NCBI GenBank assembly: GCA_963732875.1
Contig: CAVTBD010000002.1
Location: forward strand, 1,984,001-2,048,000
Length of the DNA: 64,000 bases
Source: WHSO01 sp963732875
Lineage (GTDB): Bacteria > Pseudomonadota > Alphaproteobacteria > SMXQ01
Direction: 5' to 3'
Of the stretch, positions 8,842-19,369 are shown piece after piece. A program made the position numbers and the translations under genes. Position 1 is the first letter of the stretch; each line of letters starts with the position of its first letter. A model generated the notes under the pieces. The model searched no databases. It was not told the origin of the DNA and was given only the letters and a program-made list of their open reading frames with translations.

Positions 8842-9432
8842 ATGATCCATTCGAAGTCCGGTGCATGGCTGCTGACGGCCTTGATCGCTTTCATCATGGC
8901 GAACCTCGCACAAACTGCCCGGGCCGATGAGCAGCTCCTGCTCAAGCGTGGCGCGCTCGCGCCCGACGAGAAGTTCATAGTCGATTTCGTCAAGAAGCAC
9001 TACGAGGACGCAAAAACGGATCCCAATTCCCTGTTCGTCGGCCGACATGACATCAACGGCGACGGCCAGCCCGAGCTATTCGTGTACGTGTACGATTTCG
9101 GATGGTGCGGCGTAGTGGGTTGTCCAACCGTGGTCTTCGAAAGGAAGAACGGCCAATGGACGTCCCTTGCGGAATTGACAGTCACGCAGGACGGATACGT
9201 GAATATGGTCGTGTACGCACGGAAGGAACCGGGCCTGAAGTACTTGACGCTCTATTCCGGTTATTACGCCTACCGCTGGAACGAGCATGACCACGACTAT
9301 GACGTCCTGTGCATCCGCGATTGCGACCACACCGAAGGTAACGAGGCCCTGAAGGAATTTTTCAGGAACCATCCGGAAATATTCGAGACACCCGAATCGA
9401 AGACGTCCACCCCGAGAAAAGGCGCGCCGTAG
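8842..9432 (+). CDS. Small exported protein of unknown function
   Basis: A 196-residue protein with a clear Sec signal peptide (hydrophobic residues about 8-24, likely cleavage after ARA at 28). ATG 8842 follows a near-perfect Shine-Dalgarno AGGAGG at 8831-8836. The mature part contains DINGDGQPELFVYVYD, which resembles FG-GAP/EF-hand-like calcium-binding loops. It also has two close Cys pairs (WCGVVGC and LCIRDC) likely to form disulphides in the periplasm, and a polar tail. No enzyme motif is visible. The gene directly follows the peptidoglycan-hydrolase-like gene and is probably co-transcribed. An immunity or inhibitor role for that hydrolase is a hypothesis from position, size and export only. 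Confidence 0.75.
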   Translation: MIHSKSGAWLLTALIAFIMANLAQTARADEQLLLKRGALAPDEKFIVDFVKKHYEDAKTDPNSLFVGRHDINGDGQPELFVYVYDFGWCGVVGCPTVVFERKNGQWTSLAELTVTQDGYVNMVVYARKEPGLKYLTLYSGYYAYRWNEHDHDYDVLCIRDCDHTEGNEALKEFFRNHPEIFETPESKTSTPRKGAP

Positions 9433-9490
9433 CCCTCAACCGCTTTCCGGCCGCGGCGGGCAGGACTTCGCGGACGAAAATCGTCTGGGT

Positions 9491-9892
9491 TCAGTGGGCG
9501 GCGGCGGCGAGGGCTTCGGCCACGGCGAGCTCGCGCTCGGCCGCGGCCTTGTCGTGCTCGGAGGCGGTCTCGCCAACGGCGGTACGCGCCCGGGCGAGCC
9601 GCGCCTCGGCCTTGGCGCGGTCGATCTCGGCGAGCGGCATGGCTTCTTCCGCCAGCACGGTGCAGCGCTCGGGCGTCACCTCGGCGAAGCCGCCGGCGAC
9701 GAAGATGCGGTCGCCGACCTTGCCCGACTGGTGCACGTCGATCACGCCGGGACGGACCAGGGAGATCAGCGGCGAATGGCCCGGCAGCACGCCGAAGTCG
9801 CCTTCCGATCCCGGCACCACGACCATGTCGACGGCGTCCGAGTAGAGAAGCTTCGCCGGTGAAACCAGCTCGAATTCGACCTTGTCGGCCAT
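9491..9892 (-). CDS. atpC: ATP synthase F1 epsilon subunit
   Basis: The rotor epsilon subunit, which connects the gamma shaft to the c-ring and inhibits ATP hydrolysis. The 133-residue protein has the N-terminal beta-sandwich signature VEFELVSPAKLLYS, VVVPGSEGDFGVLPGHSPL and FVAGGFAEV, followed by the two-helix C-terminal domain rich in Ala, Arg and Glu. It is the last gene of the F1 operon and lies 18 bases after atpD. Confidence 0.96.
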   Translation of the reverse strand: MADKVEFELVSPAKLLYSDAVDMVVVPGSEGDFGVLPGHSPLISLVRPGVIDVHQSGKVGDRIFVAGGFAEVTPERCTVLAEEAMPLAEIDRAKAEARLARARTAVGETASEHDKAAAERELAVAEALAAAAH

Positions 9893-9910
9893 CTACGTCT
9901 TGCTCCCGCC

Positions 9911-11332
<1,422 letters not shown>

Positions 11333-11367
11333 AGTCAGCTCCTGGTGCCTTTCCAGAGGGGCGCGGC

Positions 11368-12264
11368 CTAGACGGCCTCGGCCCCCGAGACGATTTCAAT
11401 CATTTCGCGCGTGATCGAGGCCTGGCGCGTGCGGTTGTAGTTGAGCGTGAGCCGCCCGATCATCTCGCCCGCGTTGCGGGTCGCGTTGTCCATGGCGGCC
11501 ATGCGCGCGCCCTGCTCGCCGGCGTAGCTTTCCAGCAGCGCGCGGTAGAGCTGGACGCCGAGGTTGCGCGGCAACAGGTCGCGCAGGATCGCCTCCTCGT
11601 CGGGCTCGAACTCGTAGATGGCCGCGGGCGCACCGGCGCGCGCGCCGGCCTCGGCCTCGGGGGCCGGCGGCGCCGGAAACGGGACCAGCTGCTGGGTGGT
11701 GAATTCCTGGGTGATCGCCGACTTGAACCGGTTGTAGAGCACGGTGCAGACGTCGAAGGCGCCGTTCTCGAACATCTCGACGATCCTGTCGCCGATCCCG
11801 GCAGCCGCATCGAACCCGATCTCGCGGCGGGTCAGGCCTTCCACGGTCTCGATGATCAGGCGCTGGAAGTCGCGCTTGAGCCCGTCGCGGCCCTTGCGGC
11901 CGACGCACAGGATCTTGACCTCCTTGCCGTCGGCCAGCAGCCGGTTGATGAGGTTGCGCGCGCCGCGCACCACCTGGCCGTTGAAGCCGCCGCACAGGCC
12001 GCGATCGGCGGTGACCACCACGACCAGATGCACCTTGTCATCGCCGGTGCCCGAAAGCAGCCTGGGCGCGCCCGCCGACTGGCCGATCGCCGCGGCGAGC
12101 GAGCCCAGCATGCGCTCCATGCGCTCGGCATAGGGCCGGGCAGCCTCGGCCTGGTCCTGGGCGCGCTTGAGCTTGGACGCCGCGACCATTTTCATGGCCG
12201 CGGTGATCTTCTGCGTGGACTTCACGCTGGCGATACGGTTGCGAAGGTCTTTAAGGCTCGGCAT
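11368..12264 (-). CDS. atpG: ATP synthase F1 gamma subunit
   Basis: The central shaft of F1 that rotates inside the alpha3-beta3 ring. The 298-residue protein has the family N-terminus MPSLKDLRNRIASVKSTQKI and MKMVAASKLKRAQ, the Rossmann-like middle with DRGLCGGFNG, and the C-terminal helix ARMAAMDNATRNAGEMI with NRTRQASITREMIEIV. An Ala/Pro-rich insertion at about residues 195-215 (PAPPAPEAEAGARAG) is a typical alphaproteobacterial loop. It sits between atpA and atpD in the operon. Confidence 0.97.
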   Translation of the reverse strand: MPSLKDLRNRIASVKSTQKITAAMKMVAASKLKRAQDQAEAARPYAERMERMLGSLAAAIGQSAGAPRLLSGTGDDKVHLVVVVTADRGLCGGFNGQVVRGARNLINRLLADGKEVKILCVGRKGRDGLKRDFQRLIIETVEGLTRREIGFDAAAGIGDRIVEMFENGAFDVCTVLYNRFKSAITQEFTTQQLVPFPAPPAPEAEAGARAGAPAAIYEFEPDEEAILRDLLPRNLGVQLYRALLESYAGEQGARMAAMDNATRNAGEMIGRLTLNYNRTRQASITREMIEIVSGAEAV

Positions 12265-12295
12265 CTGTCACGTTGTGCTGGCGTTGATCCCGGGC

Positions 12296-13825
12296 TCAGG
12301 CGAAGGCGCGCTTGTATTCGTCGAGCGCGCCGCGCAGCTTCTCGTCGGTCTCCGGCTTGATCTCGCGGTCGGTGCGGATCGCGGTCAGGATATCGGCGTG
12401 CTTGTCGCGCAGCTCGGCGAGCGCGCCGCGCTCGAAGGCGTTCACCTGGTTGAGCGGGATACCGTCGAGATAGCCCTTCACGCCGATGAAGATCGCGGCC
12501 ACCTGCTCCTCGACCGGCATGGGTGCGTACTGGGACTGCTTCAGGAGCTCGGTCAGGCGCGAGCCGCGCGCCAGCAGGCGCTGGGTCGAGGCATCGAGGT
12601 CGGAGGCGAACTGGGCGAAAGCCTCCATCTCGCGGTACTGGGCGAGTTCCAGCTTGATCGAACCGGCGACCTGCTTCATCGCCTTGATCTGGGCGGCGGA
12701 ACCGACGCGCGACACCGACAGGCCGACGTTCACCGCCGGGCGGATGCCCTTGTAGAACAGGCCGGTCTCCAGAAAGATCTGGCCGTCGGTGATCGAGATC
12801 ACGTTGGTCGGGATATAGGCCGAGACGTCACCGGCCTGGGTCTCGATCACGGGCAGCGCCGTGAGCGAGCCCGCGCCGTTGTCCTTGTTCATCTTGGCGG
12901 CGCGCTCGAGCAGGCGCGAATGGAGGTAGAACACGTCGCCCGGGAACGCCTCGCGTCCCGGCGGGCGGCGCAGCAGCAGCGACATCTGGCGATAGGCGAC
13001 CGCGTGCTTGGAAAGGTCGTCGTACACGATCACGGCGTGCATGCCATTGTCGCGGAAGAACTCGCCCATGGTGCAGCCGGTGTAGGGCGCCAGGAACTGC
13101 AGCGGCGCGGGCTCGGACGCGGTCGCGGCGACGACGATGGAGTATTCCATCGCGCCTTGCTCCTCCAGCGTCTTGACGATCTGGGCGACGGTCGAGCGCT
13201 TCTGGCCGACCGCGACGTAGATGCAATAGAGCTTCTTCGATTCGTCGCCCTGGGCGTGGGCCGGTTTCTGGTTGATGAAGGTGTCGATGGCGATCGCGGT
13301 CTTGCCGGTCTGGCGATCGCCGATGATCAGCTCACGCTGGCCGCGGCCGACGGGGATCAGCGCGTCGATCGCCTTGAGGCCGGTCTGCATCGGCTCGTTG
13401 ACCGACTGGCGCGGGATGATGCCCGGTGCCTTGACCTCGACGCGACGTCGCTCGCGCGACTCGATCGGACCCTTGCCGTCGATCGGATTGCCGAGCGCGT
13501 CGACCACGCGACCGAGCAGACCCCGGCCCACCGGCACGTCGACGATGGTGCCGGTACGCTTGACCGTGTCGCCTTCCTTGATGGTGCGGTCTTCGCCGAA
13601 AATCACGATGCCGACGTTGTCGGTCTCGAGATTGAGCGCCATGCCCTTGATGCCGCCCGGGAACTCGACCATCTCGCCGGCCTGGACCTTGTCGAGGCCA
13701 TAGACGCGCGCGATGCCGTCGCCCACCGACAGCACCTGGCCGACTTCCGCGACCTCGGCTTCGGCGCCGAAATTGGCGATCTGTTCCTTGAGAATTGCGG
13801 AGATTTCCGCCGGCCGGATGTCCAT
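12296..13825 (-). CDS. atpA: ATP synthase F1 alpha subunit
   Basis: The non-catalytic nucleotide-binding subunit of F1. The protein is 509 residues, starting MDIRPAEISAILKEQI, with GDGIARVYGLD, P-loop GDRQTGKTAIAID, the conserved LLLRRPPGREAFPGD loop and SVSRVGSAAQIKAMK. ATG 13825 is chosen over the in-frame TTG one codon upstream. Its first base is the last base of the atpH stop (TGATG), so translation of the two is probably coupled. Confidence 0.98.
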   Translation of the reverse strand: MDIRPAEISAILKEQIANFGAEAEVAEVGQVLSVGDGIARVYGLDKVQAGEMVEFPGGIKGMALNLETDNVGIVIFGEDRTIKEGDTVKRTGTIVDVPVGRGLLGRVVDALGNPIDGKGPIESRERRRVEVKAPGIIPRQSVNEPMQTGLKAIDALIPVGRGQRELIIGDRQTGKTAIAIDTFINQKPAHAQGDESKKLYCIYVAVGQKRSTVAQIVKTLEEQGAMEYSIVVAATASEPAPLQFLAPYTGCTMGEFFRDNGMHAVIVYDDLSKHAVAYRQMSLLLRRPPGREAFPGDVFYLHSRLLERAAKMNKDNGAGSLTALPVIETQAGDVSAYIPTNVISITDGQIFLETGLFYKGIRPAVNVGLSVSRVGSAAQIKAMKQVAGSIKLELAQYREMEAFAQFASDLDASTQRLLARGSRLTELLKQSQYAPMPVEEQVAAIFIGVKGYLDGIPLNQVNAFERGALAELRDKHADILTAIRTDREIKPETDEKLRGALDEYKRAFA

Positions 13826-14385
13826 CAACCGATCCCTTTCATGGAAAGCCTGAGTTTCTGGAGCTTGGTGGCGAGCGAGGCGTCCACCATCTTGGAGCCC
13901 ACGCGCACGATCAGCCCGCCGATCAGCGAGGCGTCGGCATGGGCATCGAGCGTCACCTTGGCGCCCAGCGCCGCCGCCAGCGCTTCGCGCACGCGCTCAA
14001 GCTGCTGGGGCTTGAGCGGCGTCGCCGAGGTCACCTCGGCGGTCACCTCGCCGCGGCGGCGCGCCAGCTCGGCGAGGAACGCCCCGATCACGCCTCGCAC
14101 CGCGCCGAGGCGGCGGTTCTTGGCGAGCGTGCCGAGGAACTTGATGGTCAGCGCATGGAAACCGGACTTCTCGGCGACCGCGGCGATGGCGGCGGCCTGG
14201 GCGTCGCGGCTCACGATCGGGGACGCGACGAGACGGGCGAGGTCCGCACTCTGGTCGCACAGCGCGCGCAGCGCGCGAAGGTCGTCCGCGACACGGTCCA
14301 GCGCCTTGTCGGACTCGGCCAGCTCGTACAGTGCGCTGGCATAACGTCCGGCGACGCCGCCCGCGTCCTTTGACTGGGATGGCAC
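13825..14385 (-). CDS. atpH: ATP synthase F1 delta subunit
   Basis: The stator delta (OSCP) subunit that ties the peripheral stalk to the top of F1. The 186-residue protein has the N-terminal helical domain (VAGRYASALYELAESDKALD) and the C-terminal GGLIVRVGSKMVDASLATKLQKL. GTG 14385 is preferred: the in-frame extension further upstream is Gly/Arg-rich without family similarity. As in most alphaproteobacteria, the F0 genes are not adjacent. The 209 bases upstream to priA hold no gene and presumably carry the operon promoter. Confidence 0.93.
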   Translation of the reverse strand: MPSQSKDAGGVAGRYASALYELAESDKALDRVADDLRALRALCDQSADLARLVASPIVSRDAQAAAIAAVAEKSGFHALTIKFLGTLAKNRRLGAVRGVIGAFLAELARRRGEVTAEVTSATPLKPQQLERVREALAAALGAKVTLDAHADASLIGGLIVRVGSKMVDASLATKLQKLRLSMKGIG

Positions 14386-14594
14386 TCGGATTCGCTCCCG
14401 AAACCTGGATGAGGTCCAGCCCCCGCCGGACCCCGTACCGAAAAGACGGGGGTTTGCCCCCGGGCGCCCTGCAGGGCGCGCTCTACCTACCACAGGGTAT
14501 CAGGCGTTGCAACCGGCGAAGCGGCGATTCGCGTAGGAATTTTTGCCTTTTCCATCAATCTGTTAGAGGACGCAAGCACGACCCGCAAAAGTGA

Positions 14595-16829
14595 TCACAG
14601 GAAGCTCATGGGATCGACGTCCACCTGCACCCGGACCGCCTTGCCGGGACGCGCGCGCGCGAGCCAGTCGCGCACCACGGACTGCAGGTTGACGTCGCGT
14701 CCGGCCTTGACCAGGAAGCGGCGCCGGTGGCGCCCGCGCAGGAAGCTCATGGCGGCGGGCGCCGGGCCGAGCACGGTCACGCCCTCCATCATCGGGCGGG
14801 CACGGCCGAGTTCACGCGCGGTGGCGTCGACCTCGGCCTCCTTGGGCCCCGACACGATCACGCCGGCGAGCCGGCCGTAGGGCGGCATCCCGGCGCGGCG
14901 GCGCTCCTCCTTCTCGGCGGCGAGGAACGCCTCGCGGTCGCCCGACGCGAGCGCGGCCATGACCGGGTGCTCGGGCATGAAGGTCTGCACCAGCACGCGT
15001 CCCGGCCGATCCTCGCGCCCGGCGCGGCCGGCGACCTGGGTGAGCAGCTGGTGGGTGCGTTCGGAGGCGCGCAGGTCGCCGCCGGTCAGCCCGATGTCGG
15101 CGTCGACCACGCCGACCAGCGTCAGCAGCGGAAAGTGGTGGCCCTTGGCGATCACCTGGGTGCCGATCAGCACGTCGATCTCATGGCCGCGCACGGCTTC
15201 GACCAGCTCACGCACGGCGGTCGGGCTGGTCAGCGTGTCGCTTGCCATGATCCGGAGGCGCGCCGCGGGGTGGAACCGCGCCACCTCCTCGGCGACGCGT
15301 TCGACGCCCGGGCCGCAGGCGGCCCAGATGCCTTCCGCCTCGCAGTTGGGGCAATGGTCCGGCAGGCGCAGGGCATAGCCGCAGTGATGGCAGGCGAGCC
15401 GCCCGGCCGAGCGGTGCTCCACCAGCCAGGCCGAGCAGTTGGGGCATTGCAGGCGGTGGCCGCAGGCGCGGCACAGCGTGAGCGGCGCGTAGCCGCGCCG
15501 GTTGAGGAACAGGAGCGTCTGGGCGCCGTCCGCCAGCGTCTCGGCGAGGGCGGCATCGAGCGGCGGGGCGAGCCAGCGGCCGCGCTCGGGCGGCATCCGC
15601 TTGAGGTCGATCAGCTGCACCTCGGGCAGGCGCGCATCGCCGATACGGTCGGGCAGGTGCACGCGGGCATAGCGGCCGCGCTCGACATTGACCACGGTTT
15701 CCAGCGACGGCGTCGCCGAGGCCAGCACCACCGGAATGGCGCCGAGATGCGCGCGCACCACCGCCATGTCGCGCGCGTTGTAGAACACGCCGTCTTCCTG
15801 CTTGTAGGAACCGTCGTGCTCCTCGTCGACCACGATCAGGCCGAGCTCTGCGAACGGCAGGAACAGCGCCGAGCGAGCACCGACCACGACGCGGGCATCT
15901 CCTTCCGCCACCGCGCGCCAGGCGCGCCGCCGGTAGGCCGGGCCAAGCTCGGAATGCCATAGCACGGGCTCGACACCGAAACGCGCCGTGAAGCGCTCCA
16001 GCCACTGGGCCGAGAGCGCGATCTCGGGCAGCAGCACCAGCACCTGGCGGCCGCGCGCGAGCGCCGCGGCGATCGCCTCGAAATAGACCTCGGTCTTGCC
16101 CGAACCGGTGACGCCGTCGAGCACGACCGCAGCGAAGGCGTCGCCCGCGACCGCATCCGTGAGGGCCGCCGCCGCCGCGGCCTGGGCCGGCGTCAGCGCG
16201 GGGCCCGCGGCATCGGGGTCGGGCCGGGCGAACGGCGATACCGGTGCGCGCGCGTGCTCGGCCAGGGCGCCCGCGCTGACAAGCCCCGCGATCACCGAAG
16301 CGCCGACACCGGTCTCCGAACGCAGCTCGGCGGCGGTGCGTGGCGGACCCTCCGTCACCACGGCACACAGCTTGGCGCGCGCGGGCGTCATGCGGAATCC
16401 CTTGGGCGCCTGCCAGCCCGCGACCGCCGCATAGGCCGCAACCGTGGCCTCGGGCGCGAGCGCGGCGGGTACGCTCATCGCCATCTTGAGCACCGCGCCC
16501 GGCGACGACAGCGTGTAGGACGCGACCCAATCGATGAAGCGGCGCATGACGTCGGTCATGGGCGGTGCATCCAGCACACCCGCAACGTCTTTGAGACGAT
16601 CGGACGACACCGGCGCGCCGGTGTCGTCACCCGCATCCCACACGACGCCGATACGTTCGCGCGTACCGAGCGGCACGCGCACAAAGGTCCCCGGCACCAG
16701 CACGCGGTCCGGCGGCGCACGGTAATCCAGTGCGCCTGGCAGCGCCAGCGGCAACAGTATGGGCACGGTCGTGCTCGCGTGCGGCGCGCCCCTCACGTCA
16801 GGATCGGAACTGGTACGGGCATCGGCCAT
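14595..16829 (-). CDS. priA: Primosomal protein N', replication restart helicase
   Basis: 3'-to-5' superfamily 2 DNA helicase that recognises collapsed forks and reloads the replisome. The 744-residue protein has the N-terminal 3'-BD domain (LDYRAPPDRVLVPGTFVRVPLG), Walker A in GVTGSGKTEVY, the DEEH box in VVDEEHDGSYKQ and the zinc module of paired cysteines (CRACGHRLQCPNC, CHHCGY, CPNCEAEG). The C-terminal helicase part includes GTQVIAKGHHFP and QVAGRAGREDRPG. It is encoded divergently from fsa and follows the atp operon, a common order in this group. Confidence 0.97.
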   Translation of the reverse strand: MADARTSSDPDVRGAPHASTTVPILLPLALPGALDYRAPPDRVLVPGTFVRVPLGTRERIGVVWDAGDDTGAPVSSDRLKDVAGVLDAPPMTDVMRRFIDWVASYTLSSPGAVLKMAMSVPAALAPEATVAAYAAVAGWQAPKGFRMTPARAKLCAVVTEGPPRTAAELRSETGVGASVIAGLVSAGALAEHARAPVSPFARPDPDAAGPALTPAQAAAAAALTDAVAGDAFAAVVLDGVTGSGKTEVYFEAIAAALARGRQVLVLLPEIALSAQWLERFTARFGVEPVLWHSELGPAYRRRAWRAVAEGDARVVVGARSALFLPFAELGLIVVDEEHDGSYKQEDGVFYNARDMAVVRAHLGAIPVVLASATPSLETVVNVERGRYARVHLPDRIGDARLPEVQLIDLKRMPPERGRWLAPPLDAALAETLADGAQTLLFLNRRGYAPLTLCRACGHRLQCPNCSAWLVEHRSAGRLACHHCGYALRLPDHCPNCEAEGIWAACGPGVERVAEEVARFHPAARLRIMASDTLTSPTAVRELVEAVRGHEIDVLIGTQVIAKGHHFPLLTLVGVVDADIGLTGGDLRASERTHQLLTQVAGRAGREDRPGRVLVQTFMPEHPVMAALASGDREAFLAAEKEERRRAGMPPYGRLAGVIVSGPKEAEVDATARELGRARPMMEGVTVLGPAPAAMSFLRGRHRRRFLVKAGRDVNLQSVVRDWLARARPGKAVRVQVDVDPMSFL

Positions 16830-16928
16830 GGGCTAGACTTTAGACGAGCGCCGGAGCGGCGCCAACGGAACCCGCACCGGGCGGGCGGCGCACGAACGAA
16901 GGCTTCAGGCAACACATCGGAACAGGAC

Positions 16929-17627
16929 ATGAAATTCTTCATAGATACCGCAGACCTCGATGAAATCCGTGCGCTCGCGCAGACCGGCCTGATCGACGGC
17001 GCGACCACCAATCCGTCGCTGGTCGCCAAGACCGGGCGCAAGTTCGAAGAAGTGATCGCGGAGATCTGCGAGATCCTGCCGGGCCCGGTCTCGGCGGAAG
17101 TGACCGCCACCGACGCCCCCACCATGATCGCCGAAGGCAAATACCTCGCGCGGATCGCGCCCAACGTCACGGTCAAGGTGCCGCTGACGCCGGACGGCCT
17201 CAAGGCATGCAAGGTGCTCTCGGGCGAAGGCACCGCGGTCAACGTGACGCTGTGCTTCTCCGCCGGCCAGGCGATCCTCGCCGCCAAGGCGGGCGCCACC
17301 TTCGTGTCGCCGTTCGTCGGCCGGCTCGACGACATCGGGCAGGACGGCATGGCGCTGATCCAGGAAATCTGCGACATCTACCGGGCCCAGCCCAGCCTCA
17401 AGACCGAGGTGCTGGTGGCCTCGGTCCGCGGCGTCAACCACGTGATCGAGGCGGCCAGGATGGGCGCCCACGTCGCCACCATGCCGCCCGCCGTGCTGCG
17501 CGCGCTCTATCATCATCCGCTCACCGACAAGGGGCTCGCGCAGTTCCTCGCCGACTGGGAGAAGACCGGCCAGAAGCTGATGGTGGACAAGCCCCAGGAC
17601 AAGCCCAAGACGGTCGCCGCTGAATGA
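16929..17627 (+). CDS. fsa: Transaldolase / fructose-6-phosphate aldolase (Fsa/TalC type)
   Basis: Short-form class I aldolase family enzyme, annotated as either transaldolase of the pentose phosphate pathway or fructose-6-phosphate aldolase. The 232-residue protein opens MKFFIDTADLDEIRAL, carries GATTNPSLVAK, the Schiff-base lysine in NVTVKVPLT, CFSAGQAILAAKAGATFVSPFVGRLDD, and ends with a Lys/Pro-rich tail. Sequence alone does not separate the two activities; most bacterial members of this clade act as transaldolases. Its stop overlaps the start of the DUF484 gene (ATGA at 17624), so the two are translationally coupled. Confidence 0.92.
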   Translation: MKFFIDTADLDEIRALAQTGLIDGATTNPSLVAKTGRKFEEVIAEICEILPGPVSAEVTATDAPTMIAEGKYLARIAPNVTVKVPLTPDGLKACKVLSGEGTAVNVTLCFSAGQAILAAKAGATFVSPFVGRLDDIGQDGMALIQEICDIYRAQPSLKTEVLVASVRGVNHVIEAARMGAHVATMPPAVLRALYHHPLTDKGLAQFLADWEKTGQKLMVDKPQDKPKTVAAE

Positions 17628-18361
17628 CCTCCGGCGCCAAGCAGAACAAGCGGCCGGCCGCCACCGCCAGAAAGGCGGTGAATACGCCCGACAAGGCCGA
17701 GGTGCGCGCATTCCTGGCTGAAAACCCCCATTACCTGACCGAGAATCCGGACGTGCTGGCAGCATTGGTGCCGGGCGCGCGCCATAGCGGCGAGAATGTG
17801 CTCGACATGCAGGGCTTCCTGATCGGCCGGCTCCAGGCCGAGAACGAGAAGCTGAACGCGCGTCACGCCGAGCTGCTTGCGACCGTGCGTGCCAACGTCG
17901 CCTCCCAGCAGCGCATCCATAGCGCGGCGCTGCTGCTGCTCGAGGCGCGCACTTTCCGCGAGCTGATCGAGGTGGTCACCACCGACCTCGCCATGCGGCT
18001 CGACGTCGACATCGCGACGCTCGCGGTCGAGAACGCGGGCGGCATGACGCGCAACACCGTGTCGGGCATCCGCCTGCTGGCACCCGGCGACGTCTCCCGC
18101 CTGATGGACGACGAACGCGACGTCGTGCTGCGCTCCGGCATCAAGGGGCGCAAGACGCTCTACGGCGCAGGCGCGGGCCTGGTGCGGTCCGAGGCGCTGC
18201 TGCGCCTGCACGCGAGCCCCGAGGCGCCGACCGGTATCCTCGCGCTGGCGTCGCGCGACGCCGAGCGGTTCGACCCCGGCCACGGCACCGAGCTCCTGGG
18301 CTTCCTCGGCCGCGTGCTCGAGCTCTGCATCCGCACATGGCTGGGGCTGCCGCGCTCCTGA
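17624..18361 (+). CDS. DUF484 family protein
   Basis: A 245-residue cytosolic protein of the DUF484 family: after a Lys/Ala-rich N-terminus comes VRAFLAENPHYLTENPDVLAAL, then FLIGRLQAENEKL (a short coiled coil), and a GAF-like domain with ILALASRDAERFDPGHGTELLGFLGRVLE. The function is unknown. The family is almost always encoded directly before xerC, as here, where its end overlaps the xerC start by 25 bases. This suggests a link to chromosome-dimer resolution, but no experiment is known to me. Confidence 0.9.
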   Translation: MTSGAKQNKRPAATARKAVNTPDKAEVRAFLAENPHYLTENPDVLAALVPGARHSGENVLDMQGFLIGRLQAENEKLNARHAELLATVRANVASQQRIHSAALLLLEARTFRELIEVVTTDLAMRLDVDIATLAVENAGGMTRNTVSGIRLLAPGDVSRLMDDERDVVLRSGIKGRKTLYGAGAGLVRSEALLRLHASPEAPTGILALASRDAERFDPGHGTELLGFLGRVLELCIRTWLGLPRS

Positions 18362-19296
18362 ACTGGCCCGAGCGGCTGCCGCTGGACGCGGGGCTCAGGG
18401 CTGCCGTCGACGAGTGGGCGGCCTGGCTCGCTCACGAGCGGCGCGCCTCTCCCCATACGCTGATCGCCTATGGCGGCGACCTCGCCGACTTCCTCGAATT
18501 CCTCACCATGCACCTGGGCGGGCCGCTGACGCTGCAGGCGCTCTCAAATCTGCGCCTCGCGGATTTCCGGGGCTGGCTCGCCGCGCGTAGCCAGCGCGGC
18601 ATGGCGCGCAGCTCGACGGCGCGGGCGCTCTCCACCGTGCGCGGGTTCTTCCGCCGCCTTGAGAAGCTGGAACTCGCCCACAACGCCGCCATCGGCGTGC
18701 TGCGCACACCCAAGGTGCCGAAGGCGATCCCGAAGGCGCTGACGGTCGCGGACGCGCTCGCCGCCATCGACACCGCCGCCGAAATGGCCGACGAGCCTTG
18801 GATCGCCAAGCGCGACGCGGCCATCCTCACGCTGCTCTACGGCGCGGGACTACGCATCGGCGAGGCGCTTTCGCTGGCACGACGTGACGCGCCCGCCGGC
18901 CCCGCGCTCCGGGTGCGCGGCAAGGGCAACAAGGAACGCGTGGTGCCGCTGCTGCCGGTGGTGGTGGAGGCGGTCGCCGACTATCTCGACGCCTGCCCCC
19001 ATGCGCTCGTACCCGACGGGCCACTGTTCATCGGCAAGCGGGGAAAGCGGCTGCAGCCGTCCCAGGTGCAGGCGAGCCTGCGTGCCGTGCGTCGTGCGCT
19101 CGGGCTGCCCGAGACGGCGACACCACACGCGCTCCGCCATTCCTTTGCGACCCACCTGCTCGCGGGCGGCGGCGACCTGCGGACCATCCAGGAGCTGCTC
19201 GGTCACGCCTCGCTCTCGACCACACAGCGTTATACTGCAGTCGATACCGAGCGTCTGGCCGATATCTATCGCGACGCCCATCCGCGCGCACGCTAG
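18337..19296 (+). CDS. xerC: Tyrosine recombinase XerC
   Basis: Site-specific recombinase that, with XerD, resolves chromosome dimers at dif near the terminus. The 319-residue protein has the N-terminal SAM-like core-binding domain (WLAHERRASPHTLIAYGGDLADF) and the catalytic domain with the full set of residues: Arg173 in GAGLRIGEA, Lys196 in the GKGNKER beta-hairpin, His264 and Arg267 in PHALRHSFATHLL, His290 in LLGHASLSTTQ and the nucleophile Tyr299. The stop codon TAG (19294-19296) is the first three bases of a dispersed repeat. Confidence 0.95.
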   Translation: MAGAAALLNWPERLPLDAGLRAAVDEWAAWLAHERRASPHTLIAYGGDLADFLEFLTMHLGGPLTLQALSNLRLADFRGWLAARSQRGMARSSTARALSTVRGFFRRLEKLELAHNAAIGVLRTPKVPKAIPKALTVADALAAIDTAAEMADEPWIAKRDAAILTLLYGAGLRIGEALSLARRDAPAGPALRVRGKGNKERVVPLLPVVVEAVADYLDACPHALVPDGPLFIGKRGKRLQPSQVQASLRAVRRALGLPETATPHALRHSFATHLLAGGGDLRTIQELLGHASLSTTQRYTAVDTERLADIYRDAHPRAR

Positions 19297-19345
19297 AGCA
19301 GGATTCACGGCTCAAGATCGTTCCGATCCGAGCCGATCAGGCTCC
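19294..19345 (+). repeat. Dispersed imperfect palindrome, family A, copy 1
   Basis: This copy begins TAGAGCAGG and contains the inner dyad GGCTCAAGATCG / CCGATCCGAGCC. It matches the reverse complement of 56418-56470 with four differences over about 53 bases. A folded transcript would form a long hairpin, so it may act as a terminator or mRNA stabiliser after xerC. Confidence 0.8.
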
Positions 19346-19369
19346 AGGCGCGCGATAAGGAAAAGCGGA

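Noticed and set aside
12167..14344. A 725-codon plus-strand ORF across atpA and atpH.
   Set aside because: It is the mirror of the F1 genes, an artefact of third-position GC bias.
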